A stretch of DNA of 64,000 bases from Stichopus chloronotus (Eukaryota; Echinodermata; Holothuroidea; Aspidochirotida; Stichopodidae). Below, in pieces: positions 26,101 to 40,200 of the stretch (position 1 is its first letter; the number at the start of each line of letters is the position of its first letter). The notes beneath the pieces were generated by a model that saw nothing but the letters and a program-made list of their open reading frames with translations, was not told the origin of the DNA and made no database searches. The DNA lies in the NCBI GenBank assembly GCA_021234535.1, contig CM037833.1, forward strand, positions 22,007,738 to 22,071,737, in the 5' to 3' direction. Both the position numbers and the translations under genes were made by a program.

Positions 26101-28052
26101 TATGTATGCATGGAAGCTATGGCAATCTTTACTGTAATGTATTCATCAGAACAGTCAAGGATTTATGATTCATATAGTGTATTTTTAAGGTATACTGTAG
26201 TGTCATGTAAATTGTAAGCTTGTGAGTATTGATGTTCAATTCTGAACTAAACAGTTATGGCATAACTTCCTTTGTAATGCTGTACATTAAGTAAACCATT
26301 TATTGTACGATGGTATTTTATTTGATAAGACCTGCCATCACTTTTGGTAACGTGCTGACTTGATGTCTGGTATTTTGGTCACTGCTGAACGTATTGTATA
26401 GGAGTGGTGAGTAAATAGGATTGCAAATATTACCAGGTTTTTTCAAAGTTCACACGGTGGCTTTGTTGACCGCGGTTTAGTGACGGGTTTGAGACCTTCC
26501 TACTCAGTATTTGATTTTTGTTCTGTCAGATATGTCGTATTGATACTGATTCCAACGAGAGATGTTGTGCGTAATTCCACTTACGTGGCAAAATTGAAAT
26601 AATTGATTTAAGTGATCTAGATCATGATTACTGTTACTTAGAACTCACATAAGATTCATGATGTCTTTTGTATTTATCCAGAGTGATTGTAAACTACCTG
26701 TTTTGATCATTTTGTTATTTTTTATTTCTACATACTTTCTGTCCTACACATTTTAATTCTTTGACTTCCGACGATATTTTAAGAGCAATTGCATGCAATG
26801 ACTACTGTCATGTTCATGTTGGAAAATATGTGTGTGATTAATATGCAGTTAACTCTCACAGGAAATTGTTATTCGTTAGAGTATATATGTATAATATATA
26901 TGGTTTCTGTTGATTTATGCAAGCAATATCTGAGAAAGAGTATTTAATGCAATTCCAGTGCATAAAGTACGTACACTAATTAGTCAAGTGGTTGAAGTAA
27001 AGTTAAATGCCTTCAACCATTTTGGCAATAGTTGCCCCGTCTGGATTTTTTTTTGCACGTTCCAAGGTCTTCTTATATTTTGGCATAATTTTTCAAAGGG
27101 AAAACATTTACAATATAATTTCTAGGTATTAATCTCCGACTTGAAGGTAGGTCTATGTCCATTTTATCAATTGGTTTTTAGACAATCAAGTTTTATTGTT
27201 TTGTCTACTGTTAGCATCGTCTGCTGTGGTATACTAGTTCATACTGGAACCATTCAAAGTGTTCTGAATTTCCTAATTTTTCTTATCTTTATTAACTTTA
27301 AATTTTTATCTTACTTTCTTCGTTATTTATCTTACTGCCATACATCATTTACATCTTTTTTCAGAGGCTGTTTTTTTCTCCTTTTTTACAATTAAACTGG
27401 TAAATCAGTAGATTCCTGTCGTTCTGATTCCGACAACGTCTCCTTTAATGAGCGTCGTATCCTGTGTTCTTGAGGTCCGCGGGTGCGCAACTTTTCAATA
27501 CACAGTTTAGGTATGGGCTGACAGTGTTTCTATACGTGCGGGGTGAAAACAACACCCTCGGCTCCTTCCCTGCACTAAAATAGTTCGAGGTGTGCCCATT
27601 CAGTCAAAGAAGAAGAGAAAGAAGCTTACGGTTATCAAAAAAAATTGCTTGTCTATTTGCGCTTTGCGACTTTTATTTTTAGCTTTTACTGCTGCAATAT
27701 GGGCAAGGATATTAAATATCAATTAGATTTCCTTTTAAATTCTGAGCTGCAGATCGGGTGTATTACTCAAAAGATTGAATGGATTCTTGTTTTTTTTTGC
27801 GAAGACAACATTTACTTCAGCTTCAACAATGGTTTAGCAAAAGACTGTTTTCTACAAAGTCTCTGATCATTAGATTCAATATTTTGCTGTTTGTGGAGTA
27901 ACTATAACACCTACTATCAAACTGGAGTTGCAATGTGATGTTACAGAAAACAACCATAATACAGTATATTCTATGAGTGGCACATTTTATTTCTTATATT
28001 TTATGTGTCATTTTTATTCTTTCGTATTATTTAACTCCATGGTCTTTCTTTT
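23191..28052. other. Spacer between the duplicated units
   Basis: AT-rich, with G-runs near 24567-24575 and 24913-24923 and repeated GGACCC words at 24720-24780. No exon-like reading frame with splice borders was found. Confidence 0.5.
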
Positions 28053-28913
28053 TTTATTTTCTTTTTGCACTTTGAATCGTTTTATACCTGTTTCACTGAG
28101 TGACTGCTAATTCCATTCATGGTCAATAAAGTTTCCTATATCTTACATCAACGTTGATATCATTTTTGAGAATTCTTCCTTCATAAATTGTATGATCAGA
28201 CTTCAATTTAAATTTTATTGATCAGATCCAAGTGCCTGTGTATTATTGGAAGGAACCTTTTTCACCTGTAGGAAGTACTGTGATGACCTCGCCTTACTTT
28301 ATTATTGTAAATATAAGATATTTCCTAATAACAATTAATTGTCAATTGTCCTTCTGGCTGTAAAGCACATGATGTTAGAAAACGGACTGGATGCAACGTC
28401 TCAATGAATGTAAATGATATGCCATACATTTGACTTGAAGGTAACAGGATGCAGTTTAAGAATTCTTGAGAACTGAACCACGTTGTAATTGTCACCACAC
28501 ATTTGTTACATTAAACTAAGACAATGATTGCTGTAGATGAGAATTAGATTAAGTCACCATAATTAATGAGACTGCGTCTATCAGTGCATGAGTATTTCTA
28601 TGTGATAACCAAATGATCAGTCACAGCGCTGCCTAGTTGGCAGGGAATATCTAGATTACGCTATGGAAATCTTATATACGTAAATAATGAATGGTTTTCG
28701 AAGATAGGGTTTATCAATGCAAACATTTTTCTGTTCTCTGCAAGAATTCTCATGTAGCTTTATTCTTAGGTTGATTTCAAAGTCTTACATCATTCTTTCA
28801 GTGTTGTCGTTTTCCAATTTCGTTACTTTTACTTTAACTACATAATGGTCTACCGTGGAATGCCGTCAATGAGCTAATAACAGATAATAACAACTCCCTT
28901 CGTGGACAACGTT

Positions 28914-29080
28914 CACTCTAGATTAGAAAAGCTGAAAATAGGTTGCTTAAGTAAGCACCGACCCAAAATATGGTCAACGTATTCAACGTAAATTACGTGT
29001 AAAGAGTTGACCATATTTTGGGTCGCTGCATTGTGGACCAATCTATCTTCAATTTTGACCCAAGTGAACTTAGAGTATAT
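28914..29080. mobile_element. Foldback (MITE-like) element, unit B
   Basis: Orthologous to 862-1030. Here the core arms 28960-28978 and 29006-29024 are a perfect 19-bp inverted repeat around a 27-base loop. Imperfect pairing extends outwards to GTTCACT near 28914 and AGTGAAC near 29065. No coding capacity. Confidence 0.65.
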
Positions 29081-29239
29081 CCAATTAGAGACTAACTCCT
29101 TGGCACGTATGTATGAGTGGAAAACAATATATGTGTCGAAAACAACGACGACAAAAATATTTTTCAATCATGCACACGGAAGAAAATCTCACATTGGTTG
29201 CTCACTGAGTCTAAAAATAACAGTATAAATAATACAATG

Positions 29240-29479
29240 TAATATATATATATAGAGAGAGAGAGAGAGGGAGAGAGAGAGAATGAAAACGCAAAAAGAC
29301 GTGACAGGAAAGAAACTGAACTTCTGTTACTCCAACATTTTATTAAAAACAAACGTTTCGGTCGTTCGACCATCTTCAGTGTGGAGCTTGAAGTACAATG
29401 ACTGTAGAAGCGAAAATGTCAGAAAGTTACTGAACTTGAACTTGAACAAGATAAAGACAGATTACAAGCGGTAAAGAGG

Positions 29480-29547
<68 letters not shown>
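29240..29547. mobile_element. SSR-bounded insert in unit B
   Basis: Unit A has only a short TATA stretch here (about 1195-1210). Unit B has a TA run, a GA run (29256-29281), about 200 bases of unique sequence, then a long TA run (about 29482-29545). The unique part contains a hairpin with arms 29360-29363 and 29368-29371, described under findings. Confidence 0.55.
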
Positions 29548-29549
<2 letters not shown>

Positions 29550-30804
29550 CTAACAAAAGAAATTCCGACACTGTGCAACACACTACCTCATCGTACTTGC
29601 ATTTTCAATAAACTGTGATGAGAAATATTTCAGAAATGATAATAGACACAGTCTAACGCATTTTTATTCAGTGTTTTCCTTTGCAAGTTTTGAATGAAGT
29701 CAGCTCATTCCTAGATGTCATACGTGATACATTTCTAACCACAGTGACATGTGAATACATTCCTTTATTTACGATTTGATATGATTATTGTTTCAAAGTT
29801 TAAATGAACCTGCTAACCCTACATACCTTTCTATACGTTGAAACGATGATGACGTGACTCGGTAGACTACAGAAAAATGGGAGTGGGCATTTAGACTAAT
29901 TTCTACAATCGCAAGTACATTTTACTTTCCTGTTTTAAGTAGTGTCTGATTGTGTGTGCATTGTTTCTTAATGTTGATCATAACACAATAACTGATTATT
30001 AACGTAGTCCTGTTAGGTACTTATGCAATACACTTAAGGGTGTAAAATGCCTCAAAGCAAAGAAGAGGTTTTCCAAAGTTAGTGGCCCCAATTTTCGAGT
30101 AAAGCAGGTCAAACCAAATGATCTGTGGTGGTCTGCTTCGTTTCTTAGTAACTGAGTGAGTATTGGGGTATATCACTGTGTTTAAGCATGGATCTACAAT
30201 GAATGGAGTAAAAGCGGCCTATAACCCTTTGAAGTTACGATCTGCTCCGACATTCCCAAGCTCAAAACCCTAATTAATTTGTACAAAGACCTATAATCCA
30301 GGGTTACTGAAGATTAAGCAACAGTTGTAGGCAAGAAATAGCGCCACCTACAAAGCGTGGTACAGCCATACTGTTGTTTTCTTCATAATTTGAAAGTAAT
30401 AGTTGAAGAGATTTCCGAGGATGCGCGATTGTTCGCACATATGCAATCATTTTTCAAAACTAAGACTTAGCTTAACGATAAGCTAAGTTTTGTTGTCAGG
30501 AGGGATCCGCAGTATTTTGCTATACGAAACAATTGCTATTGAAACGTGTATTTGAAAAGGCAAGTAATGACAATAATAGTATCAAATGTTGTTCATAGGA
30601 CACGGTCATCTCAGGACTAAAAAGAAAAAGTAATGAGCAAATTGCTGTCTATTACGGGTTTCCATACTCAAAAGTGCAGCTGTTCATTCATTGCTACTAA
30701 GCCGATGTTAAATATCCACTTGGAGATCATCGACTATGTTAACGGAGTTTAAAGTTTAGTGATTTGAAGACAATAAACTCATCTTGTGGACGAGTTTGTC
30801 CTGA

Positions 30805-31210
30805 ATGAAGTTTGCAATACCAATGGCTTCAGAGGGTGAAACGATTGTGTTCTTATTAAACAAGACATTGTTTATTTTCGCTCTTGCTGTGCCGCTGTTA
30901 ATTGATATAGCAGACAGTGGAGAAGCGAATGATTTAAAATTCCTTACTTTAAAAACCGGGGATAATGTAACAATGGATTGCAAGGCAACAACATTCAATA
31001 GCAGACGGTGGTCGTTCAGTAGTGGCAATACTACCAACGTGGTGTATGACAACCGAGCTGGGATTTTTTCTGCATATGATGAAAGTATTTGTTTGGATTT
31101 CGATAGCTACTCTCTTACAATCAATTCCGCAAGACTTGAACACGAAGGAATGTACAGATGCTACGAAGTTGACGTCGCAAATTTTAGTGTTTATTCCTTA
31201 ACTGTAATCA
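30805..31210 (+). CDS. Copy B exon 1: signal peptide and Ig1
   Basis: Residues 1-135, ending in phase 1 at donor GTAAGT. A hydrophobic core at about residues 14-33 ([20 protein letters not shown]) gives a signal peptide. It is followed by a V-like Ig domain with MDCKA as the first cysteine, RRW as the core tryptophan, and YSLTINSA...HEGMYRC as the E-F strand region with the second cysteine. An additional cysteine lies in the ICLDF stretch. The in-frame ATG at 30805 is used because the upstream ATG of copy A (3807) is changed to ACG here. Confidence 0.8.
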
Positions 31211-34200
31211 GTAAGTTGTTGTGTCTTTGTTTCTGAATCAAAGAAGGTGATGATGGAAAACATGTGTAAAGATTCCTAGATGATGGTATTTTCAGGTTGG
31301 TGATAATGTGCAATTAGTTTCCAACATGCGTTACTAATCCACTCTGAAGATGTTTTTCGATATTTTCACCCTTTTAAGTCTTCAGGGTGAAGTTGATTAA
31401 ATACTTAAGTGGTTCTATATTTCTTAATATATACTTATTATATTACACTTACTGTATATTTATTTTCATGTAGTTAGATGGTTAACAGGTACATAGTTGT
31501 TGGTCAACCAATAACATAATAAATGTTCAATTTTAACATCAACTATATATTGAGAGTCGACAAAATGTGAGGACGAAGAATATCTTTAAGCAATAAACAT
31601 GATTTACAACTACACATCACACGCACAAAATAATGTTAATACATTGAAACATCTGCACTCTATTGTTTCATTGAGCCAATTGTCAATATTATATACTTTT
31701 ATAGGTCGAACGTGCGTTGTATCTTTGTAGTGACGTTTGCTTTGTGTTAATGGTACAGTTAGTGTGCTGGGCCCTGGAAGGCAATTTAGTTCAACATAGT
31801 TCTCTAAATTGTGGACGTACATGGTAATAGTGTGGCTAATAGTCAAGTTTCTCAAAGCAGTGAACAGGTAAACTATGGGGTAAGACCTTTTTGGTATGGT
31901 TTCCACATTGCTGCATGTGTGATTTGATTACAGTAATTACTGTATTTGTTATTTGTATACTTTTAATGGTACAATATCTTTAAAGTGTGAAAAATTGTTC
32001 CATACTAACATTAGTGTTCATTGGACGAGTATAAAATATTCACCAGTCAATGGCAATTTGGAATTGTATGCTGTCTCCATAGAATAGCTATGTGGTTGAT
32101 GATTTGATGAATGAATTAAAATTTTCTCTTTTGTCAAACAGAAAGAAGATACTCCCCCCCCCCTCCGAAACTTTAATCTTAGTTTTCTCTCCCACAGAAC
32201 CTCCGAAATTAATCATAAGTCTTCAAGAAAAGAAGTATCAATACTTTGATAGCAATATGGAGACAAATCTAGTGTATGTCAATATGAATGAAACATTCGC
32301 AGCAGAATGCTATGCTATTGAAGCTAGACCGGCAGTCAATCTCATATGGATTGTTGACGATGAAGTAGTTGAATTCGATGCAACCCTTGTAAGACAAGGA
32401 TCCATGGAAAAAGGGGAATATACTTACACTAACACTACTGTTGAGTTAAAGACAGTACTAGAAGGAACACGAGGGAAGATAACATGTTCAAGTAATCTGC
32501 GACGAAACTCAGACGGTTATAAATTGGATAAAACTAATTTTACCATCCTGTACATGACGTACGGTAAGATCATTGTCGGCAACAATAACGACGCCAAAAT
32601 TGTAAATACATTTACCTTTCATAATGGTCATTATGTGATACTTCCATAAAAGAGTCCCACATCAAAGGAAAAGCCTATTTGATCATCAAAACATTTTAGT
32701 TAATATGGTGAGCTCGCTTTCGCCATTTTTTTTTTTTTAACTGATACTATGTTTCCAAATCTGTTCTCAACGTGGAAATTTTGCAGCTAGATGAATTGAT
32801 TTGATTTTTTTGTTGGAGGTGAAGAAAGTATCCCAGAGGGATGGTGGAGGTTGTTAGAAGTGAAATTCTACGAGTTGGAAATTTGCTCGGATAGAAAATG
32901 TCTATGGGAGGCTGTCCGAGTAGAAATTGGTGGGAGGGAGTTGTTCGGTGACGGAAAATATTTCCATTACACAACATAAGTGTATTTCAAAACGATTCTA
33001 ATTATTTTTGCACCTTGATATCTTTGTTGTACTTTCATTATTTAGCACTACCACAGCTTAGCCTACGGTTTGGATATGGTAACAAGATCAACGACTCCCA
33101 ATATCTTCAGGCTGACAGACCTGTCAAAGTGACCTGCTCGTCATTAGGGGGTAGACCCCCTCCAGTATCATTGTCCTGGTACATCAATGGTGTAAATAAC
33201 ATCAGCAATACTCTAAACTGCACCGATACTTCAAACACCAACCAAGTAACCTCTTGTATTGAACTTAATCCTGAAAGCTCTCTGGTAAACATTACATGTG
33301 TTGCTGTGATAGACAAAGTTGATGCTGAAACTAAGATAGAGAGAAGAATCCATGTTCACGGTAAAATGTGATCCATTTCCTATTTTATATTGTTGTTTCA
33401 CATGAAGATGGGCTACATGATGACATGACAACCGGCATTGCCAATAATTAATCAGCGTTGTATAAGTCACTCAATTGGAAATGCGAAGAACAATCTTAAA
33501 TTGTCCTAACCTTTGAAGCAATAAATTCAAACAACTTCAAACGTGTCTCAAAATGCTTTAAATACAGGTTTATGTTGGCTGTAATATATGCCATATGAAA
33601 CCTAATGCATTTTTAATTTGCATACAGGTTACTGTAATGGTCTTATACGTAGAACTTCACGTTGTTAGTACTATTAATTTAAAACAGAACGGATTACGTC
33701 TGCCACTAGAAGCACTGCAGTTATATCATAAACATTTGCAGTAGGCGTAATCAGTTGGGACTTATACTAATATCACCCAGTAATTAAGTACTAATCAATT
33801 GATAAAATTGTTTTTCTTGTCCTTCCTTTCAAGAGTGCCCACAAATGACAGTAATGATCAACGGCGGTGTGGTAAAAGACATGGCAGTCATCACCAAACA
33901 CAATGAGTCAGTTGCAATCTGCAGTGTGAGAGACGCAATAGTAGGGTCAACACTTACGTGGGAATATGATGATGAACTGAATGTTACACAGCAAAATTCG
34001 ACTAACTTCAGTAATGGCAGTAACGATTACGAAATACGAATGGTGTTTACTTCTCACACGGAACGTGGATACATTACATGTATGTACAGAGGACCAAACC
34101 ACTGCAAAGTAACGAAGAGTGTGACAGTTGCAAGCCTAAGAGGTAAAATTTTGTTAAACTATTTCAGTGATGGATATGACACGGCATTCCTTTGTAGAAC

Positions 34201-37200
34201 GGCTATCGATGCAGCACTATTTCTAAAAGGTAAATCTAGAGCTCGAGAGGTTCATCGTGTCAGAAATCCTAAATGTTTATTATCGGGTAGCTTTGACCCA
34301 AAAGAGACGACTGTAGAAAAGCATAATACCTAGACGACATATGGATGTAACGTCTTTATTCTATATAGAAAGGCAAAACATTAAAATAGCATATCCATTA
34401 CTAAGATTGCAGGAGAATATAATGTTAATAAGCTAAGCTACTACTCATAACCAATAAGGGCCCTAGCAACGAACTGCAAGCAAAGTAAAAGCAACGTGGT
34501 ATTTTATAGTTAGGATTTACGAACTGCCATTTCACGGATAAATAATATTAGTATTACATTTTAGGTTTATTGATCAGAAATTCGAAGAGTGACAGTAAAA
34601 ATAATTTTGTTTTCACAGGGGGAGACTCTATCAACAACGTCTTGCACTGGGGAATTTACGTTTCAATTTTTACTGCTGTTGCATTAATGATCGGTCTGTT
34701 TTTCCTAATGAAGATGAAAGTTTCAGGTGAACCAGTTTCCGTTTAATATCTCCCTTAGTGGTAAAATTATTTTACTTTATTACCCTTAAAATGTTTAGTT
34801 TTGTTGCGTAGTAGTCCACAATATGCAATTACAGGGCAAAGATGACCTTTCAATGTCTTATTCTACATCATAATGTCAACGAGACTGGTGTTTTTTTAGC
34901 GCATCACTAAGGTTGTATTAGCCCATGCTACATCATACAAGGAATGCACAAGCTTATTGATTACGTCATAGGTTGACATTGTCGCTAACTCACTGACAAA
35001 TCTTGAAATTATTGTACTTTATTTTTTATTATTTTCTTACTCACAACCACCTCATCGACAATGTTGATCGTCGTATGTGTGGCCCACCTGTGTAAATGTT
35101 AAGTTGCATTCTCAAATCTAGTGTGTGATATAATGTATTTTCTAGATGAGCGATTACAACGATTACAGAATTAGATTTTTAAGAGACATTTTCGAAATGT
35201 TATAGAACTTGACAAAAATATTAGTATGCCCCCTAATGTCAATTTTCATCACTTCGGAGAACATATCTTCACATCAACAACAACAGCAGTAACAACAACA
35301 AAAACAGCAACATAAATTTGAACATAACGTTCATTTTCAATGGTATATATTACCTAATATAAAGAAAAATTTCTTTATTCACTGGAAATAGTATCTGCAA
35401 GTTATTTCAAATACTTGATTTTCTTTCACAGTTTATATTGAATCTATCCTTACAGAGTGAGTCCTCTTCTTATCAACATATCTTCAAGATACCATAAAAT
35501 GTTTTGTTAAGCAAAGGAAACTATACTATGAAAGAATTGAACTAGTTGAACTAGCATATTTCTTTTTTAATCTCATGTTCATGTTTCACATTTCCTTACT
35601 GAACTATGCAATAAAACGAACAAGTTTTTTAAAAACACGATTCCAACCAGGTTACAAACAATCAGTATGCATTCAATGTCACGGAGTCATTCCCTTGTGA
35701 ATGTTTAATTTTCTGTGCATGATCCTTCAATATTCAAAGTTGTACTGGTCAGTTAAACTACTGCCTTAATTGAATTTAGACATTAACTTCTCGTGTGCAT
35801 TTATTGATTCTACTTCTTTTGTTCAGTAATAAACAAGGCAGATTATCACCTGAGGACGATGTGCGTAATTTACCCACAACTTCAAGAGAGCTCCCGGCAC
35901 TGCCAAGTCTTCAGTCGGAGCAAATTTATGGTACCTCACATTGCCACTGTCATTTTTTTATTCCTTGCCGAAGGACGAAGGAATCTATGCGATTGTGATG
36001 TCATCTGTTTGTGCATGTAATTGTATGTGAAGCTTTGCTAATCTACACGATATCTCAAGAAAAGTAACGTTTACTGACCTCTCACATGGTGTGTCGGTCT
36101 TTCATACTGAGGAGATAATCCCTATTGTTTTTGGTAGAAGATCATTTGAACACATCAGATGTCAAACTGAGAGACCTTGTAACACGATATCTCAAGAAGG
36201 GTAACTTTCACTACCTTCGTGAGTGTTGAGTTAGTTTGTCATACTGAGTAAATGATCTCTACTGTTTTTGGTGGAAGTCAAAGGTCATTTGACGTCACGA
36301 GAGGTTAAACCGTGAGAGCATTATAAACACAATATCTCGATAATGGCAAGCACGCCTTACTTCATACTTGATGTGTGTTTTTCATGCTGAGTAGACAATC
36401 CCTATGATTTTGGTTGAGCTCAAAGGTCATTTGAGGTCATCAGAGGTCAAACTGTAAAAATATTGTAAAAACAATATCACCAGAAATGTTAACTTGTTTC
36501 ATCTCCTCATAGGTGGAGCATTTGTTGGACATGCGAAGTAGATGGTCCTTACTGTTTAGGTGAATGTCAAAGGTTATTTGAGGTCACCATATGTCACACT
36601 GTGAAAACTTTTCAAAAGTAATATCTTCAGAAAGGCAGCCTCGACTGATATCAGTACTTTGAGTGTTGGTTGGCTGTACTGTGCCGTGTGCCCGGGGCTA
36701 CTAAATTCCAGTGTTCGGCTTCCAAATTGTCACTGGAAAGCCTGTCGGCTCCCGACATTGACGACTGTAATGTAGTATAGTGCGTCATTTACTTTGCTTG
36801 TTAAACGTATATATCAACATCAATCGCAAATGGTGCCTGCCGCCTCATAATTTTTGAAAGCCGAAAAAATGCTAAAACCCCTATTTATACGTGGCATGTT
36901 CTGTGAAACCCTTACCGGCTTGTTTCTGTTTGTCCATATTTGGAGAGTACTACTTTTACATTGGGGACTTACGCATTGATATTACCTCTTGTCGCTGAAT
37001 TTGAGAAAGGTTAAAAATCTGTTTTGATGTTTCTCTAAGAACAATGTCAAAATAGTGCCTTTGACTCACTGTGTAAAATTATCGAAGAAACAACGTTGCT
37101 TCGATAAGTGAGAATTGATAGCTTGAATGTGTGAAAACATCCTTGTGAAACAGGGTTACTACTAGTGCTGGTATTTTACCAAAATTTTTCATAGACACAA

Positions 37201-40200
37201 ACACGTTGATTGTTATGCAAAGAAAATATTTGTAAGAGAGTTTGGATTCCTTGTCAGGAAACTATTTCTAAACTAAACTATTTTATAGATCTCAAATTCC
37301 AATAAATAAATTTTATTGACCATTATCAGTGCTGCATAAAAGCTATACCTTATTCTTTGCACCCAAGGCCATACGAGCTACCACATGTGAACATTGAACC
37401 TTTGCCCCATCCAGCTGGATAGTAATGTCAACATTTAAAGCCAATATTTGGTCGGCAAGGAATTACTGAGCCTTTTGGCTTTCGGGTTATTAAGATGTTT
37501 TGATATTAGTGGGGCAATTTTAGCACATTGGGCGTAGCTTTTTGTAATTTAATTGGCCTCCTACCTTGATATAAAAAGAGAGGCAATGTTAAGTAACGTA
37601 ACCTTTAACGTTCCAACAATTATCAGTTGGTAGAGTTCTTAAGAAAATCACAGGTAATGCATAAAAATGGTTTAGTCAGCCCTTCGCAGTATTAAACATT
37701 GATTCCATGTTGCATAGTTTGCCTACATTATCACATTATCAAGCATGAAAGGTGTTATCATTAAACGTTGCCATAGATTGTTTCCATTAGGTTGCTGTTA
37801 CATTATAATTTCACTCTCTCCTATGTATGTGTAAATACGTGTCCAACACGTTCTTGGCTTTGCGATGCATAGACATAAAAAGACGAACACTTTTCTTTGT
37901 CAGATACAACAGACTCAAACCCAGATGTTAAGGCCAAGGACTCAAACAGCGACTACCAGTTTTTGTATCAATTAGCAGGAGAAGGCATGCTAATAAGCTA
38001 CTGGCTCGCTACAATAGCTTCTGATAGTGACAAGGAGAAGACAAAAGTTATCGCCAAGACTGTATCAGGTATGGTATCAATATGTAGCTCATATTGAATA
38101 AGTAAACAGCCTTAATATTTTAAAAATTTTGACACTAGAAAAAAATAAAATTTTAACACATCTTTATCATATCATGCTTATGATTGTTTTTTATCTTTAT
38201 TTTTATCTCTTTGTTGCATTTTGTTATGTTCAAATTAGATAAGATAAAAAGGGAATTCTCTAATTTGTATTCCTTCTGTAAAAGATACATACTATAAGCA
38301 TCAACTGACTTTTGTCTTTGAATATGATAACTATATCTTTAGAATTTTCTCATTTTCACAGAAAATGCCAGCATGAAAGAAATGCTAAATTTTCGTGCCT
38401 TAGCGAGGAACCTCATGACCTTAAAAAAACACGAAAATGTCGTGGAAACACTGAGTGTTGCTATAGATGACGGTAATCAACCATAAATAAAGATAGTTCT
38501 ATCAAAACCCTCTTATCACACAATGTAAAAGATGTTTTATCAAACTCGATACAAATAAGCGGTGGTTACTCCAATTCGTTTCCCTGTAAGCATGTGTACT
38601 GCATATTAGGGATCACGTGATACCTGTGAACATAGTAAGTCCCGCAAAAAAAGGTTCTCTTGTTAGTTTGAGATGTCAAAGTACGAAATTCGAAAAGGTA
38701 CCAGCTCGATGGAAGTTACAAATAACGTTTACAATATATTCAGTACACAGTTACAAATATCCACAGATCAAGATCCAATCTATAAAAAGAAAAAAAAAGT
38801 TTTATTTTCTTTTAACCAGCACCCGATTTAATACAGTAAGTATTATGTTAAGTTTTTAACATACAAATATGGCAACTCTCATTTCACTGACTGCAGAACA
38901 AGTGATGCGCTATATAAATGTACTTCTTATATCACAAATTTCAACTACTTTGCAAATACTGGAACAAACATTCCTTATAATTTATCTTAATTTAATAAAC
39001 ACCGATTTTCAAATCAGAACGTCTCTTGTATTCGAAATATCCGTGACGTGTATACCACTGAGTTTGGGATTTTATGTACTACTAACGGTTACGTAATGTA
39101 TCTTTTGCATTCTTCCCTTAAAGTACCCTACTACATCTACCAAGAATACATCACCTGTGGAACCCTTAAGGACTTTCTACTGCGAAACTACCAATCAGTG
39201 CGCAACTCCATTCATGTCAGTAATAATTCGTCAGACATAACAAGCAGGACTCAAATATTATCAAAGCTAGTTCTTGACATTTGCGAAGGAATGTTTTTCC
39301 TTTCAAACGAAAAGGTATACACAGGAAATTTTAAAATTCCATAGTTGCTAATAGTTAGTTCCCGATTTCAGTTTCGCAATAATAAATTAATTATTAAACT
39401 TCTTTAAATTTGCTGGGCGTGTTTATTTATGTTTAGTTTCTGTTTCATCAATGTGCTATTTCGAGAGCAAAGTTAAAATTTACCCTGTATGAAATGAAAG
39501 CAATCCATGGCATTTCTATACGTAAAAATCAAATTAAAAAGCTGTTTCGTGTGAAATCGGCGAAAAGTGTGAATTAGTCACTTGCATAATGACGGCAATG
39601 AAGGCAATGGTGCTACAAATGTGCACTCTAATCTCAAATTGACGTTGTTGAAAGTAATACAATGCTACTGATGACATTAGTGTAGTTCGTTGAGCTCACA
39701 TTGTCTGGAAATAACTTTGTGCATTTTCTGATGGCCGTGGGTCATTACTGAATGCAAAAGATTCACTAATCCAAAACAACTGCACAAACATTATGCTAGT
39801 AACTTTAATGATCCGTTCAAATTTTCAAGTCTAGTTGAAAGCTGAATCTAGCGTATATGTGAAACGTGGGTACGTGACCCGGCTACTATATTTCTATTTC
39901 GCACGTGCAATCCTTCAAGAAAATTATTCATTGTTTTAGAATTCGTAAATTTACCACACATAGCTGGTGACAAATGGTACGGGGAATGATTTAAATTCAT
40001 TTGAGAGTCTACGAACATGTCAATTTAGTAATACGTGAAATGTATTTGCATCTGTTACAGTGGCATACGAACAGTTAGAAATGACGACATCATGTTTGTA
40101 TTTTCGACATATGTGAAATTAATTTATTTTACCGAATTATGTCGCTTTTCAAGACAAGCTACCGTAAATTCTGTTACTTAAGAGACGGTTTTCATGATTC

